The position numbers were made by a program, and so were the translations under genes. This document shows positions 20,999 through 33,038 of a stretch of DNA of 35,000 nucleotides, one piece after another. This stretch comes from Prorocentrum cordatum. Its lineage: Eukaryota > Sar > Dinophyceae > Prorocentrales > Prorocentraceae. Each line of letters begins with the position of its first letter. Positions within the stretch are counted from its first letter, which is position 1. The stretch covers positions 1 to 35,000 of the forward strand of contig CAUYUJ010004735.1 of NCBI GenBank assembly GCA_963575745.1, given 5' to 3'. The notes below the pieces were generated by a model. It was not told the DNA's origin. It worked only from the letters and a program-made list of their open reading frames with translations, and made no database searches.

Positions 20999-21432
20999 AA
21001 GACAGAATTAAGAGGGTATACCAGGGTCCCATGATTTGCTACCGAACTGGATCTGAGGAGCGGCCCGCAAATCAGAACCACCCTCTGGAGCCCCCAAGGC
21101 GGTCGTGAACGAATTTCTACTTGGCGTTTCGACACTGGGCGGAAGGGGAGGGAGGGGGGGCGCCTGGCTCCAAACCTCTGCTTGGTGCGACTGTTGGGAA
21201 CCGTGCGTCCTGTGGGGGAGACTCCACCTGCTCGAAACAGAAACAGGCGCCAAGCACAGCCAAGATCTACTCCACGGGGTGGGGGGGGGGTGCGAGGGCC
21301 CGCTCCGATCGGCACAGGGCCGCCGAGGCTCCAGCGTCATCGGCCGAGGGGTGCAAGCCCGAGGCGTGCATTTGGCGGCGAGGGCCCCGGGAACTCTCGG
21401 CCACGCCTCTCGGTATTCCGCCCTTGGCCCAT

Positions 21433-21720
21433 AGTCCTCCTCCTCCTCCTCCTCCTCCTCCTCCTCCTCCTCCTCGCCCGCCTCCTCCTCCGCCTCCTCC
21501 TCCTCCTTCGCTTCGCCCTCCTCATCATAAGCCTAGCCCATCCTCCGCATCCTTCTGTCCTCATCCTCCTCGTCCTCATCCACCTCCTCCTCCTCCTCCT
21601 CCTGATCATGATCTTCACCATCCTTCACCACCATCACCATCACCATCACCATCGTCATCATCACCATCATCATCAGCAGCATCATCATCACCATCGTCAT
21701 CAGCATCAAAATCATAATAA
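21433..21720. repeat. TCC then ATC/ACC trinucleotide tract
   Basis: TCC units to about 21600, then CATCAC/CATCAT units to 21720. Confidence 0.95.
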
Positions 21721-22379
21721 TCATCCTGCCGCTGCTTCGCCTCATCCTCATGCTCATCATTCAATTGTTGCGCTCCCTGGGGCACCTGGGCAACCCATGA
21801 CATCGTGAACCCCCCTTTCTGGGGGTCGACGGGATGGCGCAAGTCTCTAGAATACCTCGGAAAAGCTGAGCTACACTCTCAGGTCGCCCAGATCGCAAAA
21901 GGCCTCCACGGCACGCAGGCAGCCGAATCGGCCAACCTCCTGCTGAGATGGGAGACTGACAAAAAAAAATGCCCACAAACGCTTCAAACATGCGGGCTTC
22001 AGACACGCAGGCTGGCAAGCGGTGAGTGCGCGCACGCGACGGCATCTCGTGAAGACAGGTCAGGTGACACGTGGCGGCGGCAGGGCCGAGCGTCAGCACG
22101 CGGCCGCGTCGGCGGCCTCGGCGGCGGCCACGGCGGCGGACGAGGCCCCGCTCAGCGCTCGCCTCTGGCGACACCTGGGGGCACCGCGAGCTCACGAGGC
22201 CCGCCCAGGCACCCGCTCGGAGCGCCGTGCCCGCGCGCGCGCGGGGCCCGTGCCAGGTCCTCGGAGGCTCCCGAGGGCCCCCCTCCGGGGTGCGACGGGA
22301 CGCCCCCCCGGGAGGTGTCTGGAGGCCCCTGCGGGTCCTCGGAAAGTCCTCCGAGGCCTCTGGTAGCCCCCGAGGGTGT
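21721..22379. other. No gene recognised
   Basis: GC-rich, with open frames on both strands that end in the neighbouring trinucleotide tracts. No domain was recognised. Confidence 0.4.
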
Positions 22380-22526
22380 CGGACGACGACGACGACGACG
22401 ACGACGACGCCGACGCCGACGACGACCAGCGACGACGACCTGCGACGATGACCTGCGACGATGACCTGCCACGATGACCTGCCACGATGACCTGCGACGA
22501 CGACCTCCGACGACGACCGACGACCT

Positions 22527-22624
<98 letters not shown>

Positions 22625-22760
22625 GACATGCGACGATGACCTCCGACGACAACGACGACGATGGTGTCGACGACGACGACGACGACGCAGACGACGACGA
22701 AGACGAAAACAACGACGACTCACGGCGACAGCGACGGCGACGGCGACGGCAACGACGATG
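22380..22760. repeat. GAC/CGA array with GATGACCTGC units
   Basis: Runs of GAC alternate with four copies of CGATGACCTGC (about 22440-22500) and AACGAC units. Confidence 0.95.
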
Positions 22761-23158
22761 GCAGGAGTAAGTGACCCGCCCTGGTCTTCGACCAGTCCGA
22801 CCAATGCTGGCTACCACGAGGCCCATGAGGCCGAAGAACAGCCCCAGCAGCACGCAGGCGAAGCTGAAAAGCCTCAGGGCGGCCGAGCAACTGGCGGGTA
22901 CCCTTTGGGCCCCTGCGGGGCCACAGGAAACCCCAGCGAGCTTTGGAGACCTCGGAAGGCCTCCTCGCGACTCAAGAAAGTCGGCCTTGGAAAATTGACG
23001 CAACTTTCGACATTCGGAAACCAGTTCCAGGCCCTGGGATCATGAAAACTAATCGGGATGAAAAACTGGCCAGAGGGCTACTGGAGCTGACAAATCGACA
23101 AATCGAGTCGTCGGAAGATCGGCAATCGAAAAATCGAAGGGCGCCCTCTCCTGTGGTT

Positions 23159-23685
23159 CCCTACCTAGGCTCTGCCTAGAAGGGTTCTTACTTTCTGGGC
23201 TTAAAGGGCCGGTGGGAAGCGCCCCGGGCGGTTCCCCCAGTATCCGCCCCGCGGTTCCCCCAGTTACGTCCCCTTAGCTTAGCGTTGCTTATCTCATCTT
23301 AGCTTAGCATATTTCATATTAGCTTAGCTTAGCTTCATCTTAGCAGCATAGCGCAGCGCTGCATTAGCATAGCATAACATAACATAATATAACCAAGCAT
23401 AGCATAGCATAGTGTAGCGCAGCATAGCATAGCATGGCATTGCATAGCATAGCATAGCATAGCGCAGTTTAGCATAGCATATCATAGCAGAGCATAGCTT
23501 GACATAGCACAGCGCAGCACGACACAGCATAACTTAGCATACCATAACATAGCATAGCATAGCGCAGCATAGCATAGCATAGCATAGCGCAGCATTGCAT
23601 GGCATAGCATAGCATAGCATAGCAACTAATGCTGCTCTCCTAGGGGCTCCAACTTCTAGGTAGGGTCGCACTGGGGTAATTCCAA
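23159..23685. mobile_element. TIR element family T, copy 1 (527 bp)
   Basis: The left end begins CCCTACCTAGG (23159-23169) followed by CTCTGCCTAGAA and a GCGGTTCCCCCAG pair. The right end carries CTAGGTAGGG (23656-23665) and then TCGCACTGGGGTAATTC. The ends form inverted repeats of ten bases, with more partial pairing inside. The 10-bp words TCCTGTGGTT (23149-23158) and TCCTGTGATT (23686-23695) flank it with one mismatch, a candidate target-site duplication. The interior is TAGCA/TAGCTTAGC repeat (about 23270-23625). There is no transposase, so it is non-autonomous. Confidence 0.75.
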
Positions 23686-24189
23686 TCCTGTGATTTGCCT
23701 ATGTTCGTATAGATCGGGCATCTCCTCTCCGTGGCGTGACTGGTTGTATCACGGTCCAGCCACTGCGTGAGATCTTCTGGGCCAGCCAGCGAAGCGCAAA
23801 GGGTTTCGCACGGCATTTGCATGAGCACCCCTCCTATTATTTGCTTCATCATGAAGGGAGGGATCGCGAATCCATTTCGACTCGGTCACGCTCAGTCATG
23901 CTCAGGCCGCTGACGTGCAGATACACCCGTCCCAAGCTTAGACATGCTCAGATTCATGCGCATGCACTCACTCGTACTACTGAGACCCACTCACACTCCA
24001 ACTCATTCACAATTAGATTCACTCCCAGACTGTCAATACTCGAGCCCGCTTGTGTTCGAAAACTCTTGCGCCTAGACACTCACGGCGGAAAGGTCCACGC
24101 GCACAAAGTATACGTTTTGTCGTCTTCGGGGAAGGCATGAAGAGACTTCTTAGAATGCCGGGGTTCTTCCGTGCCTTCTGAGAAGGCCT
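23686..24189. other. No gene recognised; CTCA-rich stretch
   Basis: Contains CTCACTC/ACTCACAC-rich DNA at about 23960-24010 and no recognisable domain. Confidence 0.4.
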
Positions 24190-24425
24190 CCCCCTTCTCT
24201 AGGGAAACAAAAAGGGACGACATAAACATTAAAAACTCGGAGGTCCGCGCGGATTTCTCGGATCGGCGCTGGACCCCCCTCCCTGGCGCGCGGAGCGCGC
24301 CGGGGGCGGCGCCGGAGGTGCCGCTGGGGGGCCCAGCGCCGATCCGAGAAATCCGTGCGGACCTCCGAGTTTTTGTGTTTGTGTCACTTCTTGTCCCCCT
24401 GGGGAAGGCCTCCTCCTTCTCGCTT
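24190..24425. mobile_element. Hairpin element family H, copy 2
   Basis: Strong arms 24231-24272 and 24333-24374 pair over 42 bp with one mismatch. Weaker pairing extends outward to about 24190 and 24425. The 60-bp loop holds GGACCCCCCTCCCTGGCGCG followed by CGGAGCGCGC, shared with copy 1 at 19571-19750. No ORF of its own. Confidence 0.75.
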
Positions 24426-25077
24426 CCGCCCTCCGCTCGCCGCCGACCAGAGCTCCGCGGGTCCGCGGGCCCACGTTGCCGCACGCCTGGCGCTTCGGGC
24501 TCGTCGAAGCGCTGAGCCCTTGGACGATCGGCCCCTGCCCCGGGGCCGGGTCTTGCCCTGGCTCCTTCTTCGACGGCCTGGCACGGGAGCCCAGCACCAC
24601 CTGGACGCCCGAAACGGGTACGACAAAAATGAGCACGATGCACGAAAACAAATGTTGTCCAAAACCGGCACCCGCCGCTATCGGGCAGGCGGCCTTCTGC
24701 ATCGAATGGACAGCGGCCGCAAAGACGCCGACAGCGAACCCTGTTCAAAGTGGACATGAACTGGTGTCGGGCGTCGTATCCGCTCTCTCCGTACCTAGCT
24801 CGATCGTGCCGAGACCAGACTCGAGCGCCAAGGATGCCGACAAACCAGTCGCCTCCAGTTCTTCGACGCGCCAGCTGTCTGGGCTGCCTTCCAAAAAGTA
24901 CGACATCGGGGACGTTGCGAGCAGAGGAGCCCAGATCGCCTGGCCTCCACCGCCGCCGCTGCCTGCTCCTAGGCAGGGCCAGGTACATGGCCATGGGCCA
25001 GATGTAGCTGACCGGGGTGCCGAACAGAGCGCCTCTGCGAGGGGGGGAGGGGGGGCGATTTGGTCCCGTCGTCGTCG
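24426..25077. other. No gene recognised
   Basis: A frame of about 440 codons is open on the + strand but passes into the following TCC tract. I see no domain and treat it as unsupported. Confidence 0.3.
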
Positions 25078-25365
25078 TCGGATTCGTCCGTCCTCCCCCT
25101 CCTCCTCCTCCTCCTCCTCCTCCTCCTCGAAGACCTTGCGTGTCCTCCTCCTCCTCCTCCTCTCCTCCTCGAAGACCTTGCGTGTCCTCCTGCTCCTCCT
25201 CCTCCTCCTCCTCCTCCTCCTCCTCCTCCTCCTCCTCATCCTCCTCCTCTTCCTCATCCTCCTTTTCCTCCTCCTCCTGCTCCTCCTCCTCCTCCTTTCC
25301 TCCCTCCCTCCCTCCATCCCTGCCTCCCCCCCTCCCTCCCTCCCTCCCCCCCTCCCTCCCTTCCT
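25078..25365. repeat. TCC trinucleotide tract
   Basis: Long TCC/CTC run with a duplicated CTCGAAGACCTTGCGTGTCC segment at 25126 and 25169. Confidence 0.9.
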
Positions 25366-25795
25366 CCTCATCACCCCCGTCTCTTGTTCATCCGCTCAGA
25401 CTTCCTGCGTTGTTAGTTCCACCCCGTCGAGGCGGCCTGAGGCCCAAAAAAACAGCTGCTCGTCCCGAGTCGTTTCTTCAACGGCCCCGGGGCCTGCGGA
25501 GAGGCACGGGAGCCGTGGGAGCCTGAAAATGACAAGGAAACTTCTGAACACTCCTAGGGCACACTATTTCACGACATTCGATGGAAATCCGCTCGACACG
25601 AGGGTCTCCAGAAGAATAGGAACAACAGCAGCAACCTTAGGAACGAAGACGTCGTCGCCGTCGCCTTCAGGGCCCGTTTCCTCCAGAAACCTTTCTCGTC
25701 GTGCTGCATGTGGCTTCTCAAAAGCCGCCAACCAGACATCTAGGATGGATTCGCGCGTCGTCGGCACGCGCAAGGTTTTTGATACCGCGTGGATC

Positions 25796-25840
25796 GTTCA
25801 ACCTTGAATCGATCGTGGCCCCGATTGTTCAAGGTTGAAC
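25796..25840. repeat. 13-bp inverted repeat GTTCAACCTTGAA
   Basis: Perfect arms 25796-25808 and 25828-25840, with a related single arm TTGAACCTTGAACG at about 25894-25907. Confidence 0.85.
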
Positions 25841-26034
25841 TCCTTCGGGTCCAGTGGCGTCATTGTGTACCTCGGTGCTTCCGCGTCGCAGAATTGAACC
25901 TTGAACGCATTCGCTGGCGTCACCAGCGCGCCATCGCCGCATGAACCTACCGCACAGGCATGCGGTCTGCATACAGTTCGAGGGCACTCCGTCCATTGCG
26001 ACGGGAAGCCGTCTTGAGACACAACAACGCTCAT
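25798..26034 (-). CDS. Small unrecognised ORF, doubtful
   Basis: A 78-codon minus-strand frame reads as balanced protein-like sequence (ALVTPANAFKVQFCDAEAPR near the middle), unlike the low-complexity surroundings. Its C-terminal codons overlap the inverted repeat at 25796-25840. It has no recognised domain. It could be an exon or a chance frame. Confidence 0.2.
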   Translation of the reverse strand: MSVVVSQDGFPSQWTECPRTVCRPHACAVGSCGDGALVTPANAFKVQFCDAEAPRYTMTPLDPKEFNLEQSGPRSIQG

Positions 26035-26399
26035 GGCCTCGATCCACGAACCTCAAAAAAATCGATCACCCATTTTCTGAAGATGATGATTCATACTGAT
26101 GTTGCCCCCCCCCGCAGGCGCCGTTGAAGTCCAGGACAACACCAAGCGAGCCGACAATCTCCGCGGTCCCTAAGCAAACCACCACGATAACCGACGTGAC
26201 GGACAACCTCACGGCCGCGGTCATCTGGACGCCCCTGGCGGCGGAGGACAAGGCGGAGTCCTCATCATCCTCCACCTCACCCTCATCAACAAAAGCGCCA
26301 TCATCATCGAAACAAAAAATGATAAGAATCATGATACCAAAAACCCAAAGAATCATACAAATAACATGCAACAGCCGTAACAATAACAATAGTGGAAAT

Positions 26400-26658
26400 C
26401 ATAATGACAATCATGATGTTAGACTATCATCATACTCGTCATCGGCATCGTCATCGTCGTCATCATCGGCATCAAAATCATAATCACCACCATCGACAGC
26501 ATCAGCAGCAGTAGCATCATCACCAGCATCCTCATCAGCAGCAGCATCATCATCGTCGTCGTAATATTCGCCATCGTTATCGTCATCGGCATCGACATCG
26601 GCATCGCCATCATCATCAACATCAGCAGCATCGTCATCGTCATCATCGTCACCCTTGC

Positions 26659-26689
<31 letters not shown>

Positions 26690-27010
26690 ATCGTCATTAT
26701 CATCCGGATCTCCATCAACAACAACATCATCATCGTCATCGTCATTGTCATCGCCATCAATATCTTAATCATCATCAGCATCAGCATCGTCATCGTCATC
26801 GCCATCGCCATCGCCATCCGCATCATCAACATCGTCATCACCACCATAACCATAAGCATCACCATCACAACCACAGCCACCACCCTCATGATCATCACCA
26901 TCAGCAAAGCATCATCGTCATCATAATCATCGTCATCAGCACCATCACCATCAACAACACCATCATCACCTGAATCATCATCAGCACCATCAGAAGCAGT
27001 CCTCATCATC
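26400..27010. repeat. CATCAT/CATCGT interrupted trinucleotide tract
   Basis: ATC-type units with many substitutions, older than the pure CAT array at 13740. Region 26041-26400 shows no recognised gene. Confidence 0.9.
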
Positions 27011-27219
27011 ATCACCACCATCCCCATCTTACCTCCTCCCACGCTTCCCCCTTTCCCGGCGTCCTCCTCCTTTTTCCTCCTCCTTCTCCTTCCCCTCCCC
27101 TTTCCATCCCTTTGCATTACAACCTGTCGCATCACCAGATGTGCGCCAGGCGTTTTGCTCAAGACTTTTCGTATACTGGATGGCGGGATAAAAATTCTGG
27201 ATGGCGGGCGAGTCGTTTC

Positions 27220-27720
27220 CAAACGTGGCTCCCGATCGCCCCGCACGTTGTCCTCAGCGTCAAGCTGCTCCGCGGACGTTCGGCTCAAAACCCCAACAGT
27301 TACACGGATGGAAACCCTGTGAGTTTTCACCATGGGGATCCCGCCTGAGACTTCTCGTTTCATGTAGCTGACCCAGCAAATGCGGCACGGATGCGGACCA
27401 GTCCCCGTGGAAGCGGAGCAGTCGTTGGGCACCCCCTTGAACTTGAAGCCCCATCGTGTCGCCCTGGCCCGAAGTCAAGCTGATCGAACAAATGCGACCG
27501 TGCCCAGCTGCGGGCAGGTCGAGAAGGCGAAGCCCTCCCCCCGTCCTCTGCGTCGGGGGGGGGGCCTGCACCAGGAAACGGCGTCGGGAAGGCAGGCAGG
27601 TGGATGTGGCAGCAGTGATCTTCAACAGTGGCTGATCGAACACAGGCGGCACGGATGCGGGCCAGTTCCCTTTGGAAGCGGAGCCGTCGCTGGGCACCCC
27701 TTTGACCTCGTCGCCGCGGC
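27220..27720. repeat. Dispersed 83-bp-type copy and a 267-bp spaced duplication
   Basis: About 27220-27262 resembles the unit of the 12410-12640 repeat. A segment of about 60 bp beginning GCGGCACGGATGCGG occurs at about 27381 and 27648 with scattered mismatches. The 27720-27960 stretch has GGCGCC(A)CAC-type short repeats and no gene. No gene is recognised in 27011-27960. Confidence 0.55.
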
Positions 27721-28017
27721 TCGAGGGACGCAGGGCGGCGCCCTCGAGGAACGAGCTCCCGCTGCGAGCTGCGGGCCCGCGGGGCCCGTCCTTCGGGGTG
27801 TCGCGCCCCCGCGGGGCCGAGTGCCTGCCGTCCCGTGGCAGGGCGCCGTGCAGGGCGCGTTGCGTCGCCTGCCGTTTCGTGGAAGGGCGCCACACAGGGC
27901 GCCACACGGCGCTCGTCCATCGGGGGGAGGGCGGGTTCGTGCAATGACCGAGACTGCTTGAAACGGGAGGCAAGCGGTATTGCAGCATCGTTGGTTGATG
28001 CTGGGTTTCCTCTGGTT

Positions 28018-28312
28018 GTCCTCCTCCTCCTCCCCCTCCCCCTCCTCCTCCTCCTCCTCCTCCTCCTCCTCCTCCTCCTCCTCCTCCTCCTCCTCCTCCT
28101 CCTCCTCCCCTTCCACCTCCCCCTCCTCCTGCTGATTCCTCCTCGTCCTCCGTTTCATCATCATCATCCTCCTCCTCCTCATCATCATCATCATCATCAT
28201 CAGCAGCATCATCAGCATCATCATCATCATCAGCATCAGCATCAGCATCAGCATCATCATCATCAGCATCATCATCATCATCAGCATCATCATCATCATC
28301 ATCCTTGCCTTG
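28018..28312. repeat. TCC then CAT/CAG trinucleotide tract
   Basis: TCC units to about 28130, then ATC/CAGCAT units. It ends about 270 bp before the open frame of LINE-B. Confidence 0.95.
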
Positions 28313-28580
28313 GCGTTCTGGCCTCAGACCACGAGCTCTCCAAAGGAGAGCCCAGAGCACGGACCGTCCATCACTGGAGCAAGCTCCGACGTCACCCCGA
28401 TCGCCTCTACTTCAGCCTCATCCACATCCACCTCATCCTCATTCAACCCCAGCCCTGGTTATCCTCCTCCTGCTGCGATCTTGATGAGGAGGAGGATCCT
28501 TGGGCTTCGGAGCCGTGCTTTCGACCATCTAGCGAGCGGGGCAGATGTTTAGACTCTAGAGTGCCTGGGGGCCCAAGTCG

Positions 28581-30302
28581 GTGAGAGCCACTCGGAAAAG
28601 TGAGCCATCTCCCCCGTCTGCCTCCTCTTGCACCCCAGGGGCCGTCCACAGTCGCACTGCTCAGTGTTCCCCTTCTCTTCCCTCCTATTTCATTCCCGAG
28701 CAGCTGTGGGCGGAGCAGAGGGAGCGTGCTGGGTATCTCGAGCACACCTTCTCCGACGTGTGGCCGGCTGTTTCTGCGCCTCTAGCGTTCAAGATGGGAG
28801 GGGATCACGTTCTTGCTGTAAGTGGTATGTTCGCAACCTGGGCACAAGCAGCGGAGCGCACCATTTTGGCACATCACGAGAAACAACACGCTGGTTTCTC
28901 TCGGGGGCAAGGTCCTACTCTGTCCGTTGAGCTTGTACAGCGTCCCGAGCATATCAGGTCCCAACCCTTGGCCGACCTCAATGCTGGCTGGTGGGCTAGA
29001 GTGCATGTGCTACTCCTACGGCTCCATCGGCCTAGGCTTCGAGGTAATGGGTCTCAGCAGGTTCAGCAAAGTCTCGAGTCTTGTGGCGCTCTTCTTGGGG
29101 ATCTTCCTGACGGGGTTCACCAATTTATTCCCTCGTGCAAAGAGGCCCCATCTTGGGATCATTGGTTGCACCTTCTTGGGAATCTTGGGACTCTCGAAGT
29201 GGGGACCCTCGGGATTCTGAATGATTTCTCGGACAAGGCCTATAAGAGAGCTCGGGGCAAGGCTGTTCACGCTTCCCTACAACGGTTCAAGGACTGGATC
29301 GTTGAGGAAAGCTCTCTGGGGATTGTGTTTAAATCTCTGCGCAAGGCCCCACATGCTGCCGAAGAGTATCTCGTTGACGGTGTCATGATTTACAACCCCA
29401 AGGACCTAATCGATTTTAAGGTACAGCGCTGGCAGCAGATGTGGACCGCCGATTCGCTAGATTTGGCCGACATTGAGTCGCTCTTTGACACGATCAAGGC
29501 CGCTGCTGTTTTCGCGCCGCTGCTTCCTTCGCAGATCTCGGACATCAGGAGGGCGGTCAGGAGGATGAAAGGGAAGGCTGGGATGGGCATCGACCGCCTG
29601 TCTCCGCTTGATTTTGAACGTCTCCCAGACAGCGCTCTTGCCGAGCTCGTGCCACTGTACGCTGCCATAGAGCAATGTATGACGTGGCCCTGGCAAGTCA
29701 TGATAGTTTTGGGGAAGCTGTTAGCTAAAAAGAACGGGGGCGACAGGGTGATCGGGCTGATTGCTATGCTATCTCGCGTTTGGAGCTTAGCAAGAGATTC
29801 ATACGCACGTGAATGGGCTTCGTCGCTTACCTCGGAATGGGACGCGGCTATTGCAAGGAACCATGCTTTGCGTGAAACGTATCTTCGGGTCCTGGAGTCG
29901 GAAGTTTATGTGAAACTAAGGGCTACTGTTGGGCAGACCATTCTAGACATTAAGAGTTTCTACGATCACATCCAATGGCCAAAGTTGATCTCGGCTGCGC
30001 TCAGGCTTGGGTATCCTCCCACTATCTTGTTCCTCGACTTGCACACCTGCTTATATCCTCGGTTTGTTTCCCAGCTTGGTGCTTACTCTATGGCGTTCCA
30101 ACCTACTCGCAGTGTCGTCCAAGGCCTTCGGAGTGGTACTCGATTCGCTAGGTGTTGCACTTTTTTCGTCTTGCACAAGCTGTGCATCGCCCACCCGCGT
30201 ATGAGCGAGAAGCTGTGGGTCGACGATCTAGACGGTTCAGTTGTTGGCTCGCAGAAGTTTGTGCAAGAGCAGCTGCAGACGTGCATCGAGGATGCTCACC
30301 AG
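28581..30302 (+). pseudogene. LINE-B reverse transcriptase, N-terminal part
   Basis: An open frame from 28581 (first codon GTG; the true start is unknown because the copy is 5' truncated) shows a linker to about residue 280. RT motifs follow: KKNGGDRVIGL (residues 383-393, fingers), DIKSFYDHI (456-464, motif A with Asp456), RSVVQGLRSG (510-519, motif B) and LWVDDLDG (545-552, motif C with Asp548 and Asp549). The frame then runs into the inserted element at about 30303 and reads FFPYLGSA before a stop at 30329. Up to that point there are no internal stops. The protein would copy RNA into DNA at a nicked target. The catalytic Asp residues are intact. Confidence 0.8.
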
Positions 30303-30407
30303 TTTTTTCCCTACCTAGGCTCTGCCTAGAAAGGCTCTCACTCGCTTGGCTTAAAGGGGCCGGGCAGTGCAAACCGCCCCAGGCGGTTCCCACAGTCCCC
30401 TGGGACC

Positions 30408-31046
30408 CAGGCAAAAGCAACAGCAAAGGTAAAAGCAAACGCGCGGTTCCCCCGGATGCGCTCACTGGGTGCAAAGCAAAAGCAAAAGCAAAGGCAAAAG
30501 TGAAGGCAAAAGCGAAGGCAAAGCAAAAGCATAGCATAGCATAGCATAGCATCGCATAGCATAGCGCAACATAGCATGGCGCAACATAGCATAGCATAGC
30601 CTAGCCTAGCCCAGCCTAGCATTGCGCAGCATAGCATAGCATAGCATAGCATAGCAGAGCAGAGCATAGCATAGCATAGCGCAGCACAGCATCCACTACT
30701 GCTGCTCTATATATATATATATACAGATATATAGTTGCACCGATCTGGGAGTTGCTGCTGCTGTACAGTTTCGTAGGAACGTTCGGTGTAACAAGTGTTG
30801 CACAACCTTGCTCAATGCCAAGTCGTGCGGTGTAAGCCGGATCCGGAGCATTCCCAAGCACACCCGGTGAGCGAATGCAAAAACATGCGTGTGTGTGTCT
30901 GTGCGCAGGCAAAGCAAAAGCAAAACCAAGCAAAAGCAAAAACAAAAGCAAAGCAAAAGCAACAGCAAAAGCAAAAGCAAAGGCAAAGGCAAAAGCAAAG
31001 GCAAGAGCAAAAGCAAAGGCAAAGGCAAAAGCAAAAGCAAAACCAA
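30408..31046. repeat. AAAGC and TAGCA repeats in family-T copy 2
   Basis: AAAGCAA-type repeats at about 30408-30534 and 30905-31046, TAGCA/TAGCATAGC repeats at about 30530-30692, and a TATA run at about 30707-30732. Between them (30740-30900) lies unique sequence. Confidence 0.9.
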
Positions 31047-31055
31047 TGCGAAAGT

Positions 31056-32404
31056 GTAGATGTAGATGTAGGTGTAGGTGTAGGTGTAGATGTGGATGTA
31101 GGTGTAGGATGTAGATGTAGAAGTAGATGTAGATGTAGATGTAGATGTAGATGTAGATGTAGATGTAGATGTAGATGTAGATGTAGATGTAGATGTAGAT
31201 GTAGATGTAGATGTAGATGTAGATGTAGATGTAGATGTAGATGTAGATGTAGATGTAGATGTAGATGTAGATGTAGATGTAGATGTAGATGTAGATGTAG
31301 ATGTAGATGTAGATGTAGATGTAGATGTAGATGTAGATGTAGATGTAGATGTAGATGTAGATGTAGATGTAGATGTAGATGTAGAGATGTAGATGTAGAT
31401 GTAGATGTAGATGTAGATGTAGATGTAGATGTAGATGTAGATGTAGATGTAGATGTAGATGTAGATGTAGATGTAGATGTAGATGTAGATGTAGATGCGT
31501 AGACGTAGACGTAGACGTGTAGACGTAGTAGATAGATGTAGATGTAGATGTAGATGTAGATGTAGATGTAGAGATGTAGATGTAGATGTAGATGTAGATG
31601 TAGATGTAGATGTAGATGTAGATGTAGATGTAGATGTAGATGTAGATGTAGATGTAGATGTAGATGTAGATGTAGATGTAGATGTAGATGTAGATGTAGA
31701 TGTAGATGTAGATGTAGATGTAGATGTAGATGTAGATGTAGATGTAGATGTAGATGTAGATGTAGATGTAGATGTAGATGTAGATGTAGATGTAGATGTA
31801 GATGTAGATGTAGATGTAGATGTAGATGTAGATGTAGATGTAGATGTAGATGTAGATGTAGATGTAGATGTAGATGTAGATGTAGATGTAGATGTAGATG
31901 TAGATGTAGATGTAGATGTAGATGTAGATGTAGATGTAGATGTAGATGTAGATGTAGATGTAGATGTATGATGTAGATGTAGTAGATGTAGATGTAGATG
32001 TAGATGTAGATGTAGATGTAGATGTAGATGTAGATGTAGATGTAGATGTAGATGTAGATGTAGATGTAGATGTAGATGTAGATGTAGATGTAGATGTAGA
32101 TGTAGATGTAGATGTAGATGTAGATGTAGATGTAGATGTAGATGTAGATGTAGATAGATGTAGATGTAGATGTAGATGTAGATGTAGATGTAGATGTAGA
32201 TGTAGATGTAGATGTAGATGTAGATGTAGATGTAGGTGTGTAGATGTAGATGTAGATGTAGATCTCGCTGTTGATGTAGATGTAGATGTAGATGCAGGTG
32301 TAGATGTAGATGTAGATGTAGCTGTAGGTGTAGATGTAGATGTAGGTCTAGATGTAGATGTAGGTGTCGATGTAGATGTAGGTGTAGATATAGATGTAGA
32401 TGTA
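31056..32404. repeat. GATGTA hexanucleotide array, about 1.35 kb
   Basis: More than 200 units of GATGTA with few breaks: GTAGAGATGTAG at about 31382 and 31568, a GACGTA variant cluster at 31497-31520, and phase slips at about 31967, 32153 and 32235. The 3' end decays into GGTGTA and GCTGTA units. Its Asp-Val readings are artefacts. Confidence 0.95.
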
Positions 32405-32524
32405 AAGAACTCCCCAGTGCCCCGCCCTCATCTCCGTGCCTGCTTGCTTTTGCTGCTGTCTCGGCGACTTGCTGCCTGCTTCTGCTGCTGCTTCACTTAC
32501 GGCGTGGCGTCGGCGGTTCTGGCG

Positions 32525-32924
<400 letters not shown>

Positions 32925-33038
32925 CGCTACTGCGACAACTACGACGATGAGGAGAAGGAGGAGGACGGCGTTTACCGCTCCTACTAATGTTGCTTTCCTA
33001 GAGGCTCCAACTCCTAGGTAGGGTCGCACTGGGATAAT

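Noticed and set aside
23149-23695. Family-T copy 1 as a spliced intron (introner)
   Set aside because: The flanks do not offer an AG acceptor at the duplication and no host coding frame is seen. The DNA-element explanation fits both copies better.
24476-25807. 443-codon + strand frame
   Set aside because: Much of it is a TCC tract read as Leu/Ser, and the rest shows no domain.
7011-28560. CRISPR array or tRNA/rRNA genes
   Set aside because: The repeats are degenerate tandem units without regular unique spacers, and no clover-leaf or rRNA signature words were found by eye.
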